Source: Teratosphaeria epicoccoides (lineage: Eukaryota > Ascomycota > Dothideomycetes > Mycosphaerellales > Teratosphaeriaceae). Taken from it: a stretch of 64,000 nt of DNA. Positions 31,853 to 44,043 of the stretch are shown one piece after another. The DNA is taken from NCBI GenBank assembly GCA_021401465.1, contig JADDMT010000005.1, positions 186,001-250,000 on the forward strand. Reading direction: 5' to 3'. A model generated the notes under the pieces. It saw only the letters and a list, made by a program, of their open reading frames with translations, searched no databases and was not told the origin of the DNA. The position numbers were made by a program, and so were the translations under genes. Within the stretch, counting starts at the first letter, position 1; every line of letters begins with the position of its first letter.

Positions 31853-32600
31853 ATGGCCACCATGCAACGGGCGCCCGACAACAACCATATGTCGAAGACT
31901 CCTCCGCCTCTGTTCAATGCGTTTCAGAGGATATGCTTCACTAGACCAGGCTACCGCGACCAGACTCGCAATGAAGACAAAGGCGACTGGTACACCAACG
32001 TCGAGCTCGAGTGGATGCTGGGCGGCTTGTTTGCCAAGCGCATGCTCTTCTTCGAGAAGATCACCAGCCAGATATGCTCCAACATCGGATGCTGTCGTTT
32101 CGATCTTACGGGTCAGCGCTTCGAGAATGCCATCATTCGATTGCTTGTAAGCTTTGGCACACTGTGTCTGGACGTGCATCACCACTGACATACTTTGTCC
32201 CGTAGGCTTACCTATCGTTGCTTGAGGGCAAGAAGGGGACAATCCCGTGGGGTTCGGCAACCCTCATTGGTTCCCGAAGATGTCAGCGAGCGCAAGTTGA
32301 TTGACTGTCTTCTATAGATCCTGAGCATTTCGTGGAAGATGAAAAAGCCCTTGCAGCGCACAAGACCCTGTTTGTGAGTAGTATGGCATATTCTGTCTTT
32401 ATTGAAAAGGCTGCTAACACGGTTCTCAGAAGACGCAGATGGTATACCAAATCACACGTGAGCATCAGCCTGTGACCGCCCAGGCTGATCCACAGTCAGG
32501 GAGTCGTGTACATTTCCTGAGCCGCGATGCAGCAAGTCGTGGCTTCGATGAGTACGTTGGGCAAGGTGCCAGCATCCATCACTTGTACCCGGCCGACTGA
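31853..32600 (+). CDS. Unrecognised four-exon protein
   Basis: The model is join(31853..32146, 32206..32269, 32318..32373, 32430..32600), 194 aa. The first and last introns have good signals (GTAAGC..TAG; GTGAGT..CAG with a CTAAC branch site). The second (48 nt, donor GTTCCC) is weaker but keeps phase. The protein starts MATMQRAPDNNHMSKTPPPL and has an ordered core (WYTNVELEWMLGGLFAKRML, SNIGCCRFDLTGQRFENAII, LAYLSLLEGKKGTIPWG) and a tail ending GASIHHLYPAD. It has no signal peptide, membrane segment or catalytic motif I can name. The phase-consistent exons and protein-like composition are the support for calling it a gene. Confidence 0.6.
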
Positions 32601-33103
32601 GTCTGGGGTCGGTCCAACGGGCGACGACCGAGGCATCAATAGGGGTTGTCTGTAAATGGTAGCGAGTCATGGCCAAAGTCGTCAACGGCATTCATTAAAG
32701 CAATGAGAGGGTCAGCGTCAGTGAACACGACAAGTCATCGGAGAAGAGGTGAAGACTGCAAACATGAAGCTCGGCGGCGACCGGACTTCCGGGTGACCTC
32801 GGGCTGATTCAGCCCACACCAGTGACGTATCGCTGTGCTGCTGCACTGTTGCATCAACATGAAGGCGGCTGAGAAGCTTGATAACATGGTGAGAGGCGGG
32901 TCAGCCGGCAGAGTCTTGATCAGGCATCGCGATACAATCCCCCAACGCCGTCCGTAGCATAGAGCCCCTTCCATATCAAGCCGCATCGTCCACAGTCTCT
33001 CCACGCGCCACCCATTGAAGAGGGAGAGTCAACAGGATCACAGCTAGAAAGCCAGGCGCGTAAACTTAGGATCACTTCAATCAGCAAATCAAACCAAAAC
33101 ACA
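32601..33103. other. Intergenic
   Basis: About 500 bases between two plus-strand genes. This is presumably the phosphate carrier promoter. No gene is supported. Confidence 0.35.
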
Positions 33104-34217
33104 ATGGTCCAGACAAAGCCACAAGCGCCCGGTGCCGTGACACCAGAGAAGAAGATTGAGCTCTTCTCGGGCACCTACTTTGGTGCTTGCACATTGGGAG
33201 GTATCATAGCCTGCGGCCCAACTCACACCTCAGTAACACCTCTGGATCTCGTAAAATGCCGGAGACAAGTCGACTCTAAGCTCTACACATCGAATCTGCA
33301 GGCATGGCGCAGGATCGGTGCCGAGGAAGGCCTGCGCGGCATCTTCTTTGGTTGGGTAGGACTCAACAGTTCGGTCCACGCGGATGATCGTGATTGCTAA
33401 AATCGGCAGGCTCCTACCTTCGTCGGCTACTCCTTGCAGGGCGCCGGCAAGTACGGCCTCTACGAAGTCTTCAAATACTACTACGGCGAGAAGCTGTTCT
33501 CCAACACCCCGAAAACCATCGTCTACCTCGGCGCCAGCGCGTCCGCCGAATTCATTGCAGACATCGCCCTCTGCCCCTTCGAAGCAATCAAAGTGCGCAT
33601 GCAAACCACCCTCCCACCCTTCGCGCACAGTCTGCGAGAGGGCTGGGGTAAGATCGTCGCACAGGAAGGCTATGGAGGTCTCTACAAAGGTCTCTACCCA
33701 TTGTGGGCCCGCCAGATCCCATATACCATGGTCAAGTTCGCGACGTTCGAGTCGGCAGTGAACGCGATTTACGCGCAGCTCGGGAAGCCCAAAGAGTCGT
33801 ATAACAGCTTGCAGCAGACCGGGGTCTCGTTTTTGGGTGGTTACATTGCTGGTGTGGGCTGTGCGGCTGTTTCGCATCCGGCAGACGTCATGGTTTCGAA
33901 GCTGAACGCGGATCGCAAGCCGGGTGAGGGTGCTGTGACGGCAATTGGCAGAATATACAAGAACATTGGCTTCTCTGGTCTGTGGAATGGGCTGCCGGTC
34001 AGGATTGCGATGATCGGCACATTGACTGTAAGCATTCCCATTGTCAGACGCGGACTGATCAGCAATTCTTTGCTAATACTCCTCTCCACGCAGGCCTTCC
34101 AGTGGCTCATTTATGACTCATTTAAGGTTTACCTTGGAGTAAGTGTCAGCACTCTCGCCTTGGGGTGTCTCGCTCTTGCTAACGAATACTCAGCTGCCGA
34201 CAACTGGCGGTCATTAG
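33104..34217 (+). CDS. MIR1: Mitochondrial phosphate carrier
   Basis: Four exons, join(33104..33355, 33410..34027, 34094..34138, 34194..34217), encode 312 aa, the usual length for Mir1/PiC. Three mitochondrial-carrier repeats are present, each with a P-x-[DE]-x-x-[KR]-like signature: PLDLVKCRRQVD, PFEAIKVRMQT and PADVMVSKLN. Specific phosphate-carrier stretches are SGTYFGACTLGGIIACGPTH, FVGYSLQGAGKYGLYEVFK and LYPLWARQIPYTMVKFATFE. It imports phosphate with protons across the inner mitochondrial membrane for ATP synthesis. The last exon adds only seven codons (LPTTGGH). Confidence 0.96.
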
Positions 34218-35412
34218 AGGGCCTTACACCATCGACAGATCACACACGCACACAGAATTGGGCGGCGTTTGCACACGGTGTTTATTCCAGCTAGGCGTCC
34301 CAGGCGCAGTTGTCATGGCTTTCAAGCCAGCTTCTCACATATGACACACGCAAATATTGTTCATGCCTATCTGACATTTGAATAGATAATTCTCTAGCTG
34401 CCCGAAGGAGATGGCGCTCGACGCGCAGATCTCTTGACGGACCTTGTCCTAATGCTCTCGATACCCCGACAATCGAGCAGCAAGTTCAGCAACATGGTGG
34501 ATCATGCCATGGCAAGAATCGGTGAGGTCCTGCTCTCAGTTGCTGAGCCAGTACATCTCGGGCGAGACACTGCGGCTGGTCAGCAAGATGCGTCGAGATT
34601 ATGTTGATTGCTGCTCAGGCGGCTTCATGGATCTGGAGCCAGGACAAATTCGCTTCCTGCACGGGAAAGATGGAGCCAACTCGCGAGCGATCTCCGTGCA
34701 TGAAATACAACCAATTCCGGATGCATAGATTTCTGGGCGCGCACGCGGCACTCTGGTGCAAACAAATTGATTGACCAAGTCAAACGAATGTGACTGATGT
34801 GGCGGTGCACGATGCGAGGCTACGCGAGGCTTATTTGGCTTGGTCCCTCGCAACTGGGCTGTCCTGGTTCGTTCAAATCTTGATCAATGCTTGACATTCC
34901 CCCATAACCGGTTACTGGTTAATGTCTTTCCACGTGATCTATATCATCAGCTGGTGACCGAGATTATCGTCAAGGCTTGCGTACCACATCGCGAAAAAGT
35001 CGCTTGCGTGCCGGGCTCAGGCGCTTCTGCGCACAGGCTCGGGACCTGCACAACTTCGGACCTCGATATATGCCTCCGTACCGCGGTCGTGGCTATCAGT
35101 GTTTGCGAAGATCCGTTCAATTTTCTGGTTCACGTGCCATGATCCTGGCGATATGAAGACGCTGGCAGGCACTGCTGCGTCATGTGGGTAACGTGGGACA
35201 GGATGACTCCATGATGAGTTGTCTGAAGACGTCAAAGCAAGTGTGGCCCGTCTCGGCGCCCAACAGGTGTTGCCTGTTATGCAAGATGCCGTTGGTCGTG
35301 CAGAGCCGCTTAAGTAGGCTGTCCATCCACTGTCAGAGCAATCCATCACGACCATATCACAACCATACCGCGACCCGGTGAACCTACGATGGTCACACGA
35401 CTGACAACGACT
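34218..35412. other. Intergenic, no supported gene
   Basis: About 1.2 kb between MIR1 and the P450. Short frames only. A palindrome-like CCGGTTACTGGTTA motif is at about 34,908. I see no RNA gene. Confidence 0.35.
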
Positions 35413-37250
35413 ATGTCCTCTACACAACAATTAGTACTCTCGATCCTCACGACCCACTTCCTTACCTCAATTCTCGCCCTCTTGGCTTTCGCCTCCTGCG
35501 TCCTCTTCCCCATCTACCGCAAAATCTCCAGAACACTCCTCGAAAACCGATGCTATCCCGAAGATCGTTTCCCTGTAGCATGTCTCCCCGGTCGAGACCC
35601 AGTTGAGAGCTTCAACAAAGAAGGCATCCCCACTCTCCTCCTCGGGATCGAGAAATTCGGATACCGGCCATTCCAGGTCAAGACGCCCGTGGGAAGGCGT
35701 ATCGTCCTGCCGCATCGGTATACGCACGAAATCAAAGGCGGGGAACCTTTGAGCTTCAGTGATGCGGAGGCTGGCGAATTTAGGTTGGGTGAGTCCTTCC
35801 CTCATCCGTGGTGTGGCCTTCGCGGGCATAGACAAGTGTTTCGATTGGACGACTGACAGGTCTCGAGGACAGACACCCCCGAATTCGCCTCCTTAAACGC
35901 GCTTTTCAAAGACGGCTCCCTCGCCCCCCGCGTCGCTATGAAACTCACCCAGTCCCTTGCGCTTGTCACCGGTGCCCTGTCCTCCGAAACCACCATCGCG
36001 CTCCGCCAAAATTGGCCCCAAAGCCCGACATGGACGAAGGTCGCCCTCGAGCACACGGTCGAAGAGACCATCGCGAGCGTCTCGTCCCGCGCTTTCATTG
36101 GAAAGCCGCTATGTCGGAACGAGAGGTGGCTCGAGATTCTGCGCAGTCATGTCATGGATGTCTTTGGATCTGCAAATTTGCTGAAGGATGCGCATTGGGC
36201 GCTCCGGGAGTGGAAGCGGTGGAGTGACCCGCGCTGTCGGAGACTGAGACAGCAGTATCGAGATGCAGCAAAGATGTTCAAGCCTGTAATTGAGGAGCGG
36301 AGGGCTCGTTTGGCGAAGGCGAGGGAGGCCGGTCAGAAGTCGCTCAAGCAGGTTGACTCATTGCTTTGGATGTTGGAGGTGGGGAAGGAGTCTGAGACAG
36401 GGGTCAAGGATTTGGTGGCCGCGCAACTGGCAGTCAGCATTGCGGCGCTGCATACGACAACGGTGACCTTGGCGTTCATGATCATGGATCTGTGTCTCCA
36501 TCCGGAGTTTGTTGAAAAGCTGAGGGAGGAGGCTGTGACTGCGCTGCGAGAAGAGGGCGCAGGTGATCCGAAGAAGGCTTGGCAGCGCAAGACGCTCTCG
36601 AAGCTGCACTTGATGGATGCTTGTTTCAAGGAAAGTCAGAGGTTGCATCCGGTGTCGTACGGTAAGTGGATTGCTCAACACCAGTGGTGCCAGAAGATTG
36701 TGAATTGTCTTACTGACTGGTGTACTGATAGTCGTGATGAAACGCCACTGCCGCCAAGACTTCACATTGTCCGATGGTACGGTGTTGCGCAAGGGCACCA
36801 TCTTCATGATGCAGCCGCCTTATCTAGACCCAAAAGTCTACGCAGAGCCGAGCAGATTCAATCCCTATCGCTTCATGAAGGAGGAGGGCGAGAAAGAATC
36901 GATGGACTGGGCGCTCGCGACCACAAGACCAGAACATCTCGCATTTGGCTTTGGAAAGCATGCTTGTCCCGGCCGATGTAAGTGCACTGAGATGTGCATT
37001 GCCGAGGCGGAAGGTATGATGCTGATGATATGTTTTAGTCTTCGCGAGCGACGAGGTGAAGATCTTGTTGACACATCTGCTGCTGAAATATGACTTCGAC
37101 CTGGCAGATCCTAGAGACAGAGAGGATCCGGACAGATTGTTCCTTACTGACAGAGAATCCGCAACGACACTTATGCGTGGCTATCAGATCAAGGTGAAGC
37201 GAAGGCAAGAAGAGGTGGATCTTGACATCGAGGACGACGATGACTTGTGA
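35413..37250 (+). CDS. Cytochrome P450 monooxygenase
   Basis: Four exons, join(35413..35788, 35873..36661, 36732..36977, 37039..37250), encode 540 aa. An ATG eight codons earlier at 35389 is also in frame. An N-terminal membrane anchor (TSILALLAFASCVLFPIY) is followed by the P450 fold. The I-helix region reads SIAALHTTTVTLAFMI, the K-helix ExxR is KESQR, and the heme loop is FGFGKHACPGR with the cysteine ligand. The second intron's acceptor restores VVMKRHCRQDFTLSDG. The fold resembles fungal ent-kaurene oxidase/gibberellin-type P450s of secondary metabolism, but the substrate cannot be read and no synthase gene lies nearby. The acidic tail (EEVDLDIEDDDDL) is unusual. Confidence 0.9.
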
Positions 37251-38261
37251 TGCAACAGACGCGGGTCCAGTGCGGCTTCAAGGGTGAAGTGGCGTTGCAG
37301 GCGAGCCAGGTTGGTTTGACGCAGGTACAGCATATCTTCTTGGCAAGTCTCCTTGTGCAGCTTTGCTTTCTGGGTACGTGTACGCAGTGAAGCCTCAGTG
37401 CTACAGGAAATCTTCCAAACAAATACACGTCATCATTTTGATACAAATGGCCCCTACCAGCTGAGCGGACCGCGGGGGCAAGTTGTTGAACCTTGATGAG
37501 CCGTGTGATCAGGTACACGTATCCAGGTTCGGCGCCAGGTCCACGCGTGGTTCTCAATACGTCGGCCGCCATTGGTCATGTTGTCATGTCGATGTCTCTG
37601 TTGTCAGCCCTCCGCGGAAGTAGTATCAGCAATATTGTTGATGCTCGGTAATCGGCTCGTGAATAACGGAGTACATCATGTACATGTATGTGTTCAAGAA
37701 GGCGCAACCAGAACGGGCTGGTTGGTCGGGGCTTTTTGACGCTCGCATGACCAGCACGCAGCCTCTTCACGCTCGCTGCTCGCTCCCCTCTTCTGACTAC
37801 TACTGCCTCCATATTCTGCGCATGCACTGCTTGCTTCACCGCTGATTGCCTTGCGCGCATACACGTTGTTGACCTCTTGGCAAGACAGAGTTCGTCGCGA
37901 GACAAAGCAGGACGGCATCATCCTTGTCGTCCTGGGCGGGTATTACTGTGCGTGGTGATTATTCAATCAATGCGTTGGTGGTAGTGTCGTCAGCGGAGCC
38001 GAAGACGAGAGACACGCAAAGCGCTGTTGACGGCGTGTCGCCGCATACATACCTTGGTCGCATTCGAGGCAGGAATTCGGAAGCACGGAAGGAATGATGC
38101 GGTAGCTTGCGCGACATCGGTGGTGCATCCCAGACGAGGGAGGACAGGATCAGTGCCGAGAGATAAGGTCACCGCCCAACCCCGTGAATAGGAAGAACAA
38201 GCGACCACCAGTCAGTCGGCCAGGGTAGGAGGTAGCAGTGACAGGGCAGCTCAAGCGAGCT
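37251..38261. other. Intergenic, no supported gene
   Basis: About 1 kb upstream of the F-box gene. The first ATG in the F-box frame is at 38262. The stretch before it probably contains a long 5' UTR and promoter. Confidence 0.35.
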
Positions 38262-40758
38262 ATGGACGGCGGAGACTGGCAGCGGATGGCAACTGGAAGA
38301 CCTCCCAGCAGCATCATGGATTACAACGCCTCGTCCGAGGATGATCATGCCTCTCTGGCGCGCATGCATTCGCAGGCCCAGAACAATGCATTCTACCTCC
38401 CGAGGAATAATGGCAAAGCCGCCGTAACACGACCTCGACCTCTCACAACTACGCCCTCCCACTCCGCTTCCAACGTACCGACCATGCCCATCAACATACC
38501 GCCGAATCCCAACGTCATACCAGGGAACACGCTTCCGTCAGCTCCAGCCAGTCCGCCTACCCCAGCGCCGAGTCCGACCCCGATGCAAAGAGCGCCGGAT
38601 TGGAGCACGGCAGCTCCGAGCGAAGATATTGGCGATATAGACCTCGACGACGAAGCCACGCAAGCGTCGGCGCATGCTTCGCTGTCGAGTTCGGTACGAG
38701 GACATGGGTTCGGGTATCGGCATATGCGTGCCATGTTCGCGGAAATGGAGAATGACGAGCGGCAACGCATGTTGGCCGAGCTGCTCAATATGTGCGATGG
38801 CAAGCTGCTAGGCTTTGTGGCAGGATTCGTGGGTCCAAGGCTGAAGCGGGATCCATTCTCCGTGCTTCCGAACGAGCTTTGTCTGAGGGTGTTGACGTTC
38901 ATTGAGGATGCGCGCACATTGGCGAGAGGCTCGCAGGTGAGCAGGCGGTGGAGGGAGCTGGTCAGTGACGATATGGCGTGGAAGAGCCTGTGCGAGAAGC
39001 ATGCCTACAGACGATTGTCGGACGAAGAACGACCAGCTACACAACCACGGTCAATACCCAGTGCTGCTTCTGGTCCTGAGGCCAGGAGGCATCACATCTA
39101 TGGCTACAGCTCAGCAACGAATCCTCAGCTTTCTGGACTCTCCTCGAGTGCGCCAGACTTGACGAGCCGACCCAGCATCAATGCATCGTCCGTGCTCCCG
39201 CCTAGCCTGTCAGCTCGTGCTTCGTCCTCGAAAGCTGCAAGCAGGCGCCCGAAGGCCATCAGCTATCGCTCCCATTTCAAGCAACGCTATCAGGTCGAAA
39301 CTGCATGGCGGACCGGTGGTAGAGTCGATACACGTCAGATCACGCCAGATCAAGGCGTAGTTACCTCACTCCACCTCACGCCCAACTACATCATTGTGGC
39401 TCTAGACAATGCTAAGATACATGTTTTTGACACCGAAGGCAGGCATCTGCGGTGCTTGCAAGGACACGTGATGGGCGTGTGGGCAATGGTGCCCTGCGGA
39501 GATACACTAGTCTCGGGAGGCTGCGATCGTGATGTGCGGGTGTGGGATCTGAACACTGGACACGCCGTCCACATGCTCCGAGGCCACACAAGTACGGTAC
39601 GATGTTTGAAGATGAGCGGCAAGGACATTGCGATATCAGGCTCAAGAGACACAACGCTCAGAGTGTGGGACATTAGGAAGGGAATCTGCAGGCACGTCCT
39701 GATTGGACACCAAGCATCGGTGCGGTGCCTCGAAATCTACGGCGACCTGGTGGTATCTGGTAGCTACGACACCACAGCGAGGATATGGAGCATCTCGGAA
39801 GGCCGTTGCCTGCGAACGCTCCAGGGCCATTTCAGCCAGATCTATGCCGTAGCCTTCGACGGCCGACGCGTTGCAACAGGCTCCCTGGACACATCTGTAC
39901 GCGTGTGGGATCCGCGAGATGGTCGGTGTCTGGCGCAACTCCAGGGCCACACAAGCCTGGTGGGACAGCTACAGCTGCGAAACGACATGCTTGTGACGGG
40001 CGGTAGTGACGGCAGCGTACGAGTGTGGAGTCTGCAGACATATTCAGCTATTCATAGGTTGGCGGCCCATGATAACAGCGTAACGAGTCTTCAGTTTGAC
40101 GAAGGACGGATTGTCTCTGGTGGCAGTGATGGCAGGGTGAAGGTGTGGGATCTACAAAGAGGGTGTCTGGTCAGAGAGCTGGGAAGCCCAGCAGAGGCGG
40201 TGTGGAGGGTTGTCTTTGAGGAGGAGAAGGCGGTCGTGCTCGCCAGTCGAGGTGGGAAGACCGTCATGGAGGTACACGCCCTCTCTCTCAAGCCATTGAC
40301 ATAAACATGATCGCTGACACTAATCGCAGGTCTGGTCCTTCGCACCACCTCCCGACTCACCAACCGCCTCATCGTCCTACCTCTCCCCCTCAGCCTCCGC
40401 GTCCCCTTTTCGCTCCGCCTCCACCACACCGACCCTCACATCGCAAGCAACACGACCTTACGAAGACCCGGCCTATGGCGAGAAACCCACTTTCGGCTAC
40501 CTGCAGGAAGCGGCCGAGCACCTACGTGACCAACGCTGGCTCAATCAAGAAGCCGTGCAAGCCTCCGAACCTGCAAGCCAGAAGCATGCAGAACAGCAAG
40601 ACGCTCTAGACGCCGTAATGACGGACATTGCAACGGGAGGCGGCGTCTTCGAAGGCGAAGGCGCGGGAGAGATAGTGTCTGCGCATGGTGGAATGGAGTA
40701 TGGCGGATCAGAACAGGAAGATGGCGGTGCACCAATCTGGTCGTCGGGCGCGGATTAG
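38262..40758 (+). CDS. CDC4: CDC4-like F-box/WD40 protein (SCF substrate receptor)
   Basis: Two exons, join(38262..40271, 40330..40758), encode 812 aa. The 58-nt intron (GTACAC..CAG) removes an in-frame stop and restores the final WD blade (VMEVWSFAPPP). An N-terminal disordered region precedes an F-box (SVLPNELCLRVLTFIEDART, then VSRRWRELVSDDMAWKSLCE). At least seven WD40 repeats follow, ending in motifs such as RVWDLNTGHAVHMLRGHTS, RVWDIRKGICRHVLIGHQAS and RIWSISEGRCLRTLQGH. The C-terminal exon adds a tail with AAEHLRDQRWLNQEAVQ. The protein should bind Skp1 and bring phosphorylated substrates to the SCF ubiquitin ligase, acting in cell-cycle control. Other F-box/WD40 proteins (MET30/SconB) are less likely from the repeat order. 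Confidence 0.88.
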
Positions 40759-41383
40759 GAGTCTGTGCTTGTAATGAGAAGGATGGAACCGCTGGCGCGG
40801 TGTTGTTGGTTGCATCACCCGGTAAGATTCGAGTGAGGGTGACGCATGGACTTGGCAGATCGACAGAGCGGCTTACCACATGGGAGGAGGGGACTATCTG
40901 ATCGAATGAGCATTTGCCGATCGGTATGTGTTCTTTGACGAGGCATTGAGTTCCTTCGGATGTTTGGTGTCGTAGGCGTTACCACGGGATTGATGGGAAA
41001 GTGGGAAATGGGATGGGATGGGGAATGAGAGTGCACCGGCTGCCGCGGAAGATTTTTGGCATTGACGATGATGAAGTAATAGGTCTTGGTGAAGTGATAC
41101 GTATGCATCCACCAACGAACGCCTTGTTGCCGCCCGGAATGTTCTCACCATGATGTTGATCAAGGGTATCTTCGACCTTGAGAGTCGCTCCTCGTCACAG
41201 CCTGCCGTTGAGTCATGCACAGAACGTGAGACCGCGTCGATTTCGTGTTAGGCACCAGCCAGGCAGCGTCTTCTTTACTTTCGACTCGGAAATTCGTTGC
41301 ACTTGACACAACGATCCTGACATGTTTGCTCTTATGAGGCCTCGACCGATTGACCGAGGAGCATCCCGCCATATCGCGACAAG
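40759..41383. other. Intergenic
   Basis: About 625 bases between the F-box gene and Ku70. Short frames on the minus strand have no recognisable content. Confidence 0.35.
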
Positions 41384-43417
41384 ATGAGCGGATCAAGCAG
41401 CTATGGCCGCGGCGATGAGGAGGAAGAAGAGGAGGCGGAGGAGGTCGATGAGTCGGGCTACAAGACAGTCAAGGATGCCGTGCTCTTCGCTATAGACGTG
41501 TCGAAATCGATGCTGCAAACGCCGGCGAACGTGGACTCGAAGAGCAAAGATGCTGCACTCTCGCCGACAATGGCTGCGCTTAAGTGCGCGTATGAATTGA
41601 TGCAGCAACGCATCATCAGCAACCCTAGTGACATGATGGGCATCCTGCTCTTTGGCACAGAGAAGAGCAAATTTCAGGACGGAGATGAGGAGACTGGCAA
41701 GGCAGGGCTGCAGTATCCGCATTGCTACCTACTCACGGACCTGGATGTGCCAGCTGCAGCAGATGTGAAGCGCTTGAGAAATCTGGCTCAGGACGAGGAG
41801 GAAGCGAATGAGTTGCTTGTTGCAAGCGAGGAAGAAGTCAGCATGGCCAATGTGCTGTTCTGCGCGAACCAGATCTTCACAACGAAAGCGCCGAACTTCA
41901 CGACGAGGCGATTGTTCCTGGTGACGGACAATGACTACCCGCATGCGAGGAACAGAGATGCGAGGAACAGTGCCGCTGTCCGTGCAAAGGATTTGTATGA
42001 CTTGGGCGTCACCATCGAGCTGTTTCCAATCTCGCATCCGGACCGCGATCCGCCGTATACGTTTGACAGGAGCAAATTCTACGATGACATTGTCTACTCG
42101 GCAACGCCTTCTGACCCAGATGCACCCGCGCCTTTGACGTCGGATATCAAGGCTGCAAGCAGCACAACCAGAGACGGTATCAGTCTGTTGCAGAGCTTGC
42201 TTTCCTCCGTCGCGTCACGAGCGGCACCACGAAGAGCACTGTTCAGCAACATGCCGTTCGAGATTGGCCCAAATCTGAAGATCAGCGTGAAAGGCTATGT
42301 GATCCTGAAGCGGCAAGAGCCCAAGCGTACCTCATACATCTACCTGCCACCGGACAATGACAAGCCACAGATCGCAGTCGGCAGCAGCACATTGATCGCC
42401 GACGATACGGCCCGCACGGTCGAGAAGACCGAAGTGCGGAGAGCATTCAAGTTTGGTGGCGAAACGATCAGCTTCACGGTGGATGAGCTGGCTAAGATCA
42501 AGCACTTCGGCGACCCCGTGCTGCGCATTATCGGCTTCAAGCCGATGAGCATGCTGCCGCTATGGGCGAGTCTCGAGTACAGCAAATTCATTTATCCATC
42601 GGAAGAAGAATACGTCGGCTCGACGCGAGTCTTCTCCGCTCTGCAGCAGAAGCTGCTCCGAGACCAAAAGTTCGGTCTGGCCTGGTTCATCGCCCGGCGC
42701 AATGCCAGCCCAGCACTCGTCGCAGTCATGCCCGGTGCCGAAAGCAGGACCGAAGAAGGTGAACAGTTGTTTCCGCCCGGCATGTGGATCAAGCGACTCC
42801 CTTTTGCGGACGACATCCGACAGCCGCCCGAGACTTCTCTGGTGCGCACGACGAGTGCCTTGACGGATGCGATGCGGGTCATCATACAGCAGCTTCAGCT
42901 TCCGAAAGCCGTGTACGATCCGAAGAAGTATTCGAATCCAAGCTTGCAATGGTTCTACAAGATTCTGCAGGCTCTGGCTCTGGAGGAGGACTTGCCGGAT
43001 GTGCCCGAGGACAAGACGATTCCGAAACACAAGCAGATCCACAAGCGTGCTGGCGGGTATGCAGTGGAATGGGGCCAGGTCCTCGAAGGTGAATTTCGGG
43101 AATGGCACAAGCATAACGACAGACACGTCCATCCGACTGCCCATGGCAGTGCCAAGCGCACGAAGGCGGATCCTCCGGGTGGTGGTACGCAGAGGCAGAC
43201 GACGGCGAAGAAGGTCAAGGCGGAAGATGGGGAGGATGAAGCCGTGACGGACGCGGTGATGAGGGAGGCGTGGTCGAAGGACGCGGTGAAGAAGATGACG
43301 GTCGCGGAGCTGAAGGGGTGGTTGCAGGGGAAGGGGACGAAGGTTACGGGGTTGAAGAAGGGGGATCTGGTGGAAGCTGTGGAGAGACGGTTCGAGGGGA
43401 GGATGGATGTCGATTGA
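41384..43417 (+). CDS. KU70: Ku70, ATP-dependent DNA helicase II subunit 1
   Basis: A single exon encodes 677 aa. An acidic start (RGDEEEEEEAEEVDESG) leads to the Ku70 N-terminal von Willebrand-like domain (KDAVLFAIDVSKSMLQ, SDMMGILLFGTEKSKF). The central Ku beta-barrel region reads KISVKGYVILKRQEPK and GFKPMSMLPLWASLEYSKFI. The C-terminus has a SAP DNA-binding domain (MTVAELKGWLQGKGTKVTG, DLVEAVERRF). With Ku80 it binds broken DNA ends, starts non-homologous end joining and helps maintain telomeres in the nucleus. Length and domain order are complete. Confidence 0.96.
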   Translation: MSGSSSYGRGDEEEEEEAEEVDESGYKTVKDAVLFAIDVSKSMLQTPANVDSKSKDAALSPTMAALKCAYELMQQRIISNPSDMMGILLFGTEKSKFQDGDEETGKAGLQYPHCYLLTDLDVPAAADVKRLRNLAQDEEEANELLVASEEEVSMANVLFCANQIFTTKAPNFTTRRLFLVTDNDYPHARNRDARNSAAVRAKDLYDLGVTIELFPISHPDRDPPYTFDRSKFYDDIVYSATPSDPDAPAPLTSDIKAASSTTRDGISLLQSLLSSVASRAAPRRALFSNMPFEIGPNLKISVKGYVILKRQEPKRTSYIYLPPDNDKPQIAVGSSTLIADDTARTVEKTEVRRAFKFGGETISFTVDELAKIKHFGDPVLRIIGFKPMSMLPLWASLEYSKFIYPSEEEYVGSTRVFSALQQKLLRDQKFGLAWFIARRNASPALVAVMPGAESRTEEGEQLFPPGMWIKRLPFADDIRQPPETSLVRTTSALTDAMRVIIQQLQLPKAVYDPKKYSNPSLQWFYKILQALALEEDLPDVPEDKTIPKHKQIHKRAGGYAVEWGQVLEGEFREWHKHNDRHVHPTAHGSAKRTKADPPGGGTQRQTTAKKVKAEDGEDEAVTDAVMREAWSKDAVKKMTVAELKGWLQGKGTKVTGLKKGDLVEAVERRFEGRMDVD

Positions 43418-44043
43418 AATGTGCTCGATGACGGGATGGTTGATGGATTAGCGAGGCGTTGGGATCGGCATGTATCATTCACAGGTGCTAGTAGGAGAGA
43501 TAGAGATGAACGTGACTAGGCAGCTTCGGCAGATACTGTGCGATCTTGCATCGTTGGGACCTGGATGAGCGATCTAGATCTGGCGGCTTGGCATTGGCAG
43601 AATCGGGTGTCGATATGCATTATTACGGAGGTATGTAGTTTGTATCCTCGTACATTGTAGAAAAAGTAAATAAGGAATCCGTACGGAGTCGGCGACATGG
43701 ACTGTACCTCGACGTCGAGTGGAAAGTTCAGACTGGACGGAGTGGCGCCCGGAGCACGGCGACAAGCCCTGCGTAAGTCCGAGGCCCGTGGAGGATGACG
43801 GCGTCATTATTACCTCGTGTTGTTATTGACGAGTAGATCGATCTACTCCCTTATTACTAATCATGTAAAGACACTACTACGATAACTCCTTCACCATCTT
43901 CTCGCATTCATGTTCCCCTCCGGTCTGCCTCCTCTCGCTCTCCCCCCCATCTCTCCTGCCCTCATCATTATACCTTCTTCATCGTGCAATGCGACGTAGT
44001 GGTCGGCGCCGCAGACAAGGGTCGCAACGACGGGCAGACCGAC
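43418..44043. other. Intergenic / possible 5' leader of the MFS gene
   Basis: About 625 bases. A TATA-poor, CT-rich tract precedes the MFS start at 44044. The reading frame is open upstream to 43984 but only from a GTG. Confidence 0.35.

Noticed and set aside
32270..32317. Alternative 36-nt intron (donor at 32282) in the four-exon gene
   Set aside because: It also keeps phase but is shorter than fungal introns normally are, so the 48-nt version was preferred despite its weaker donor.
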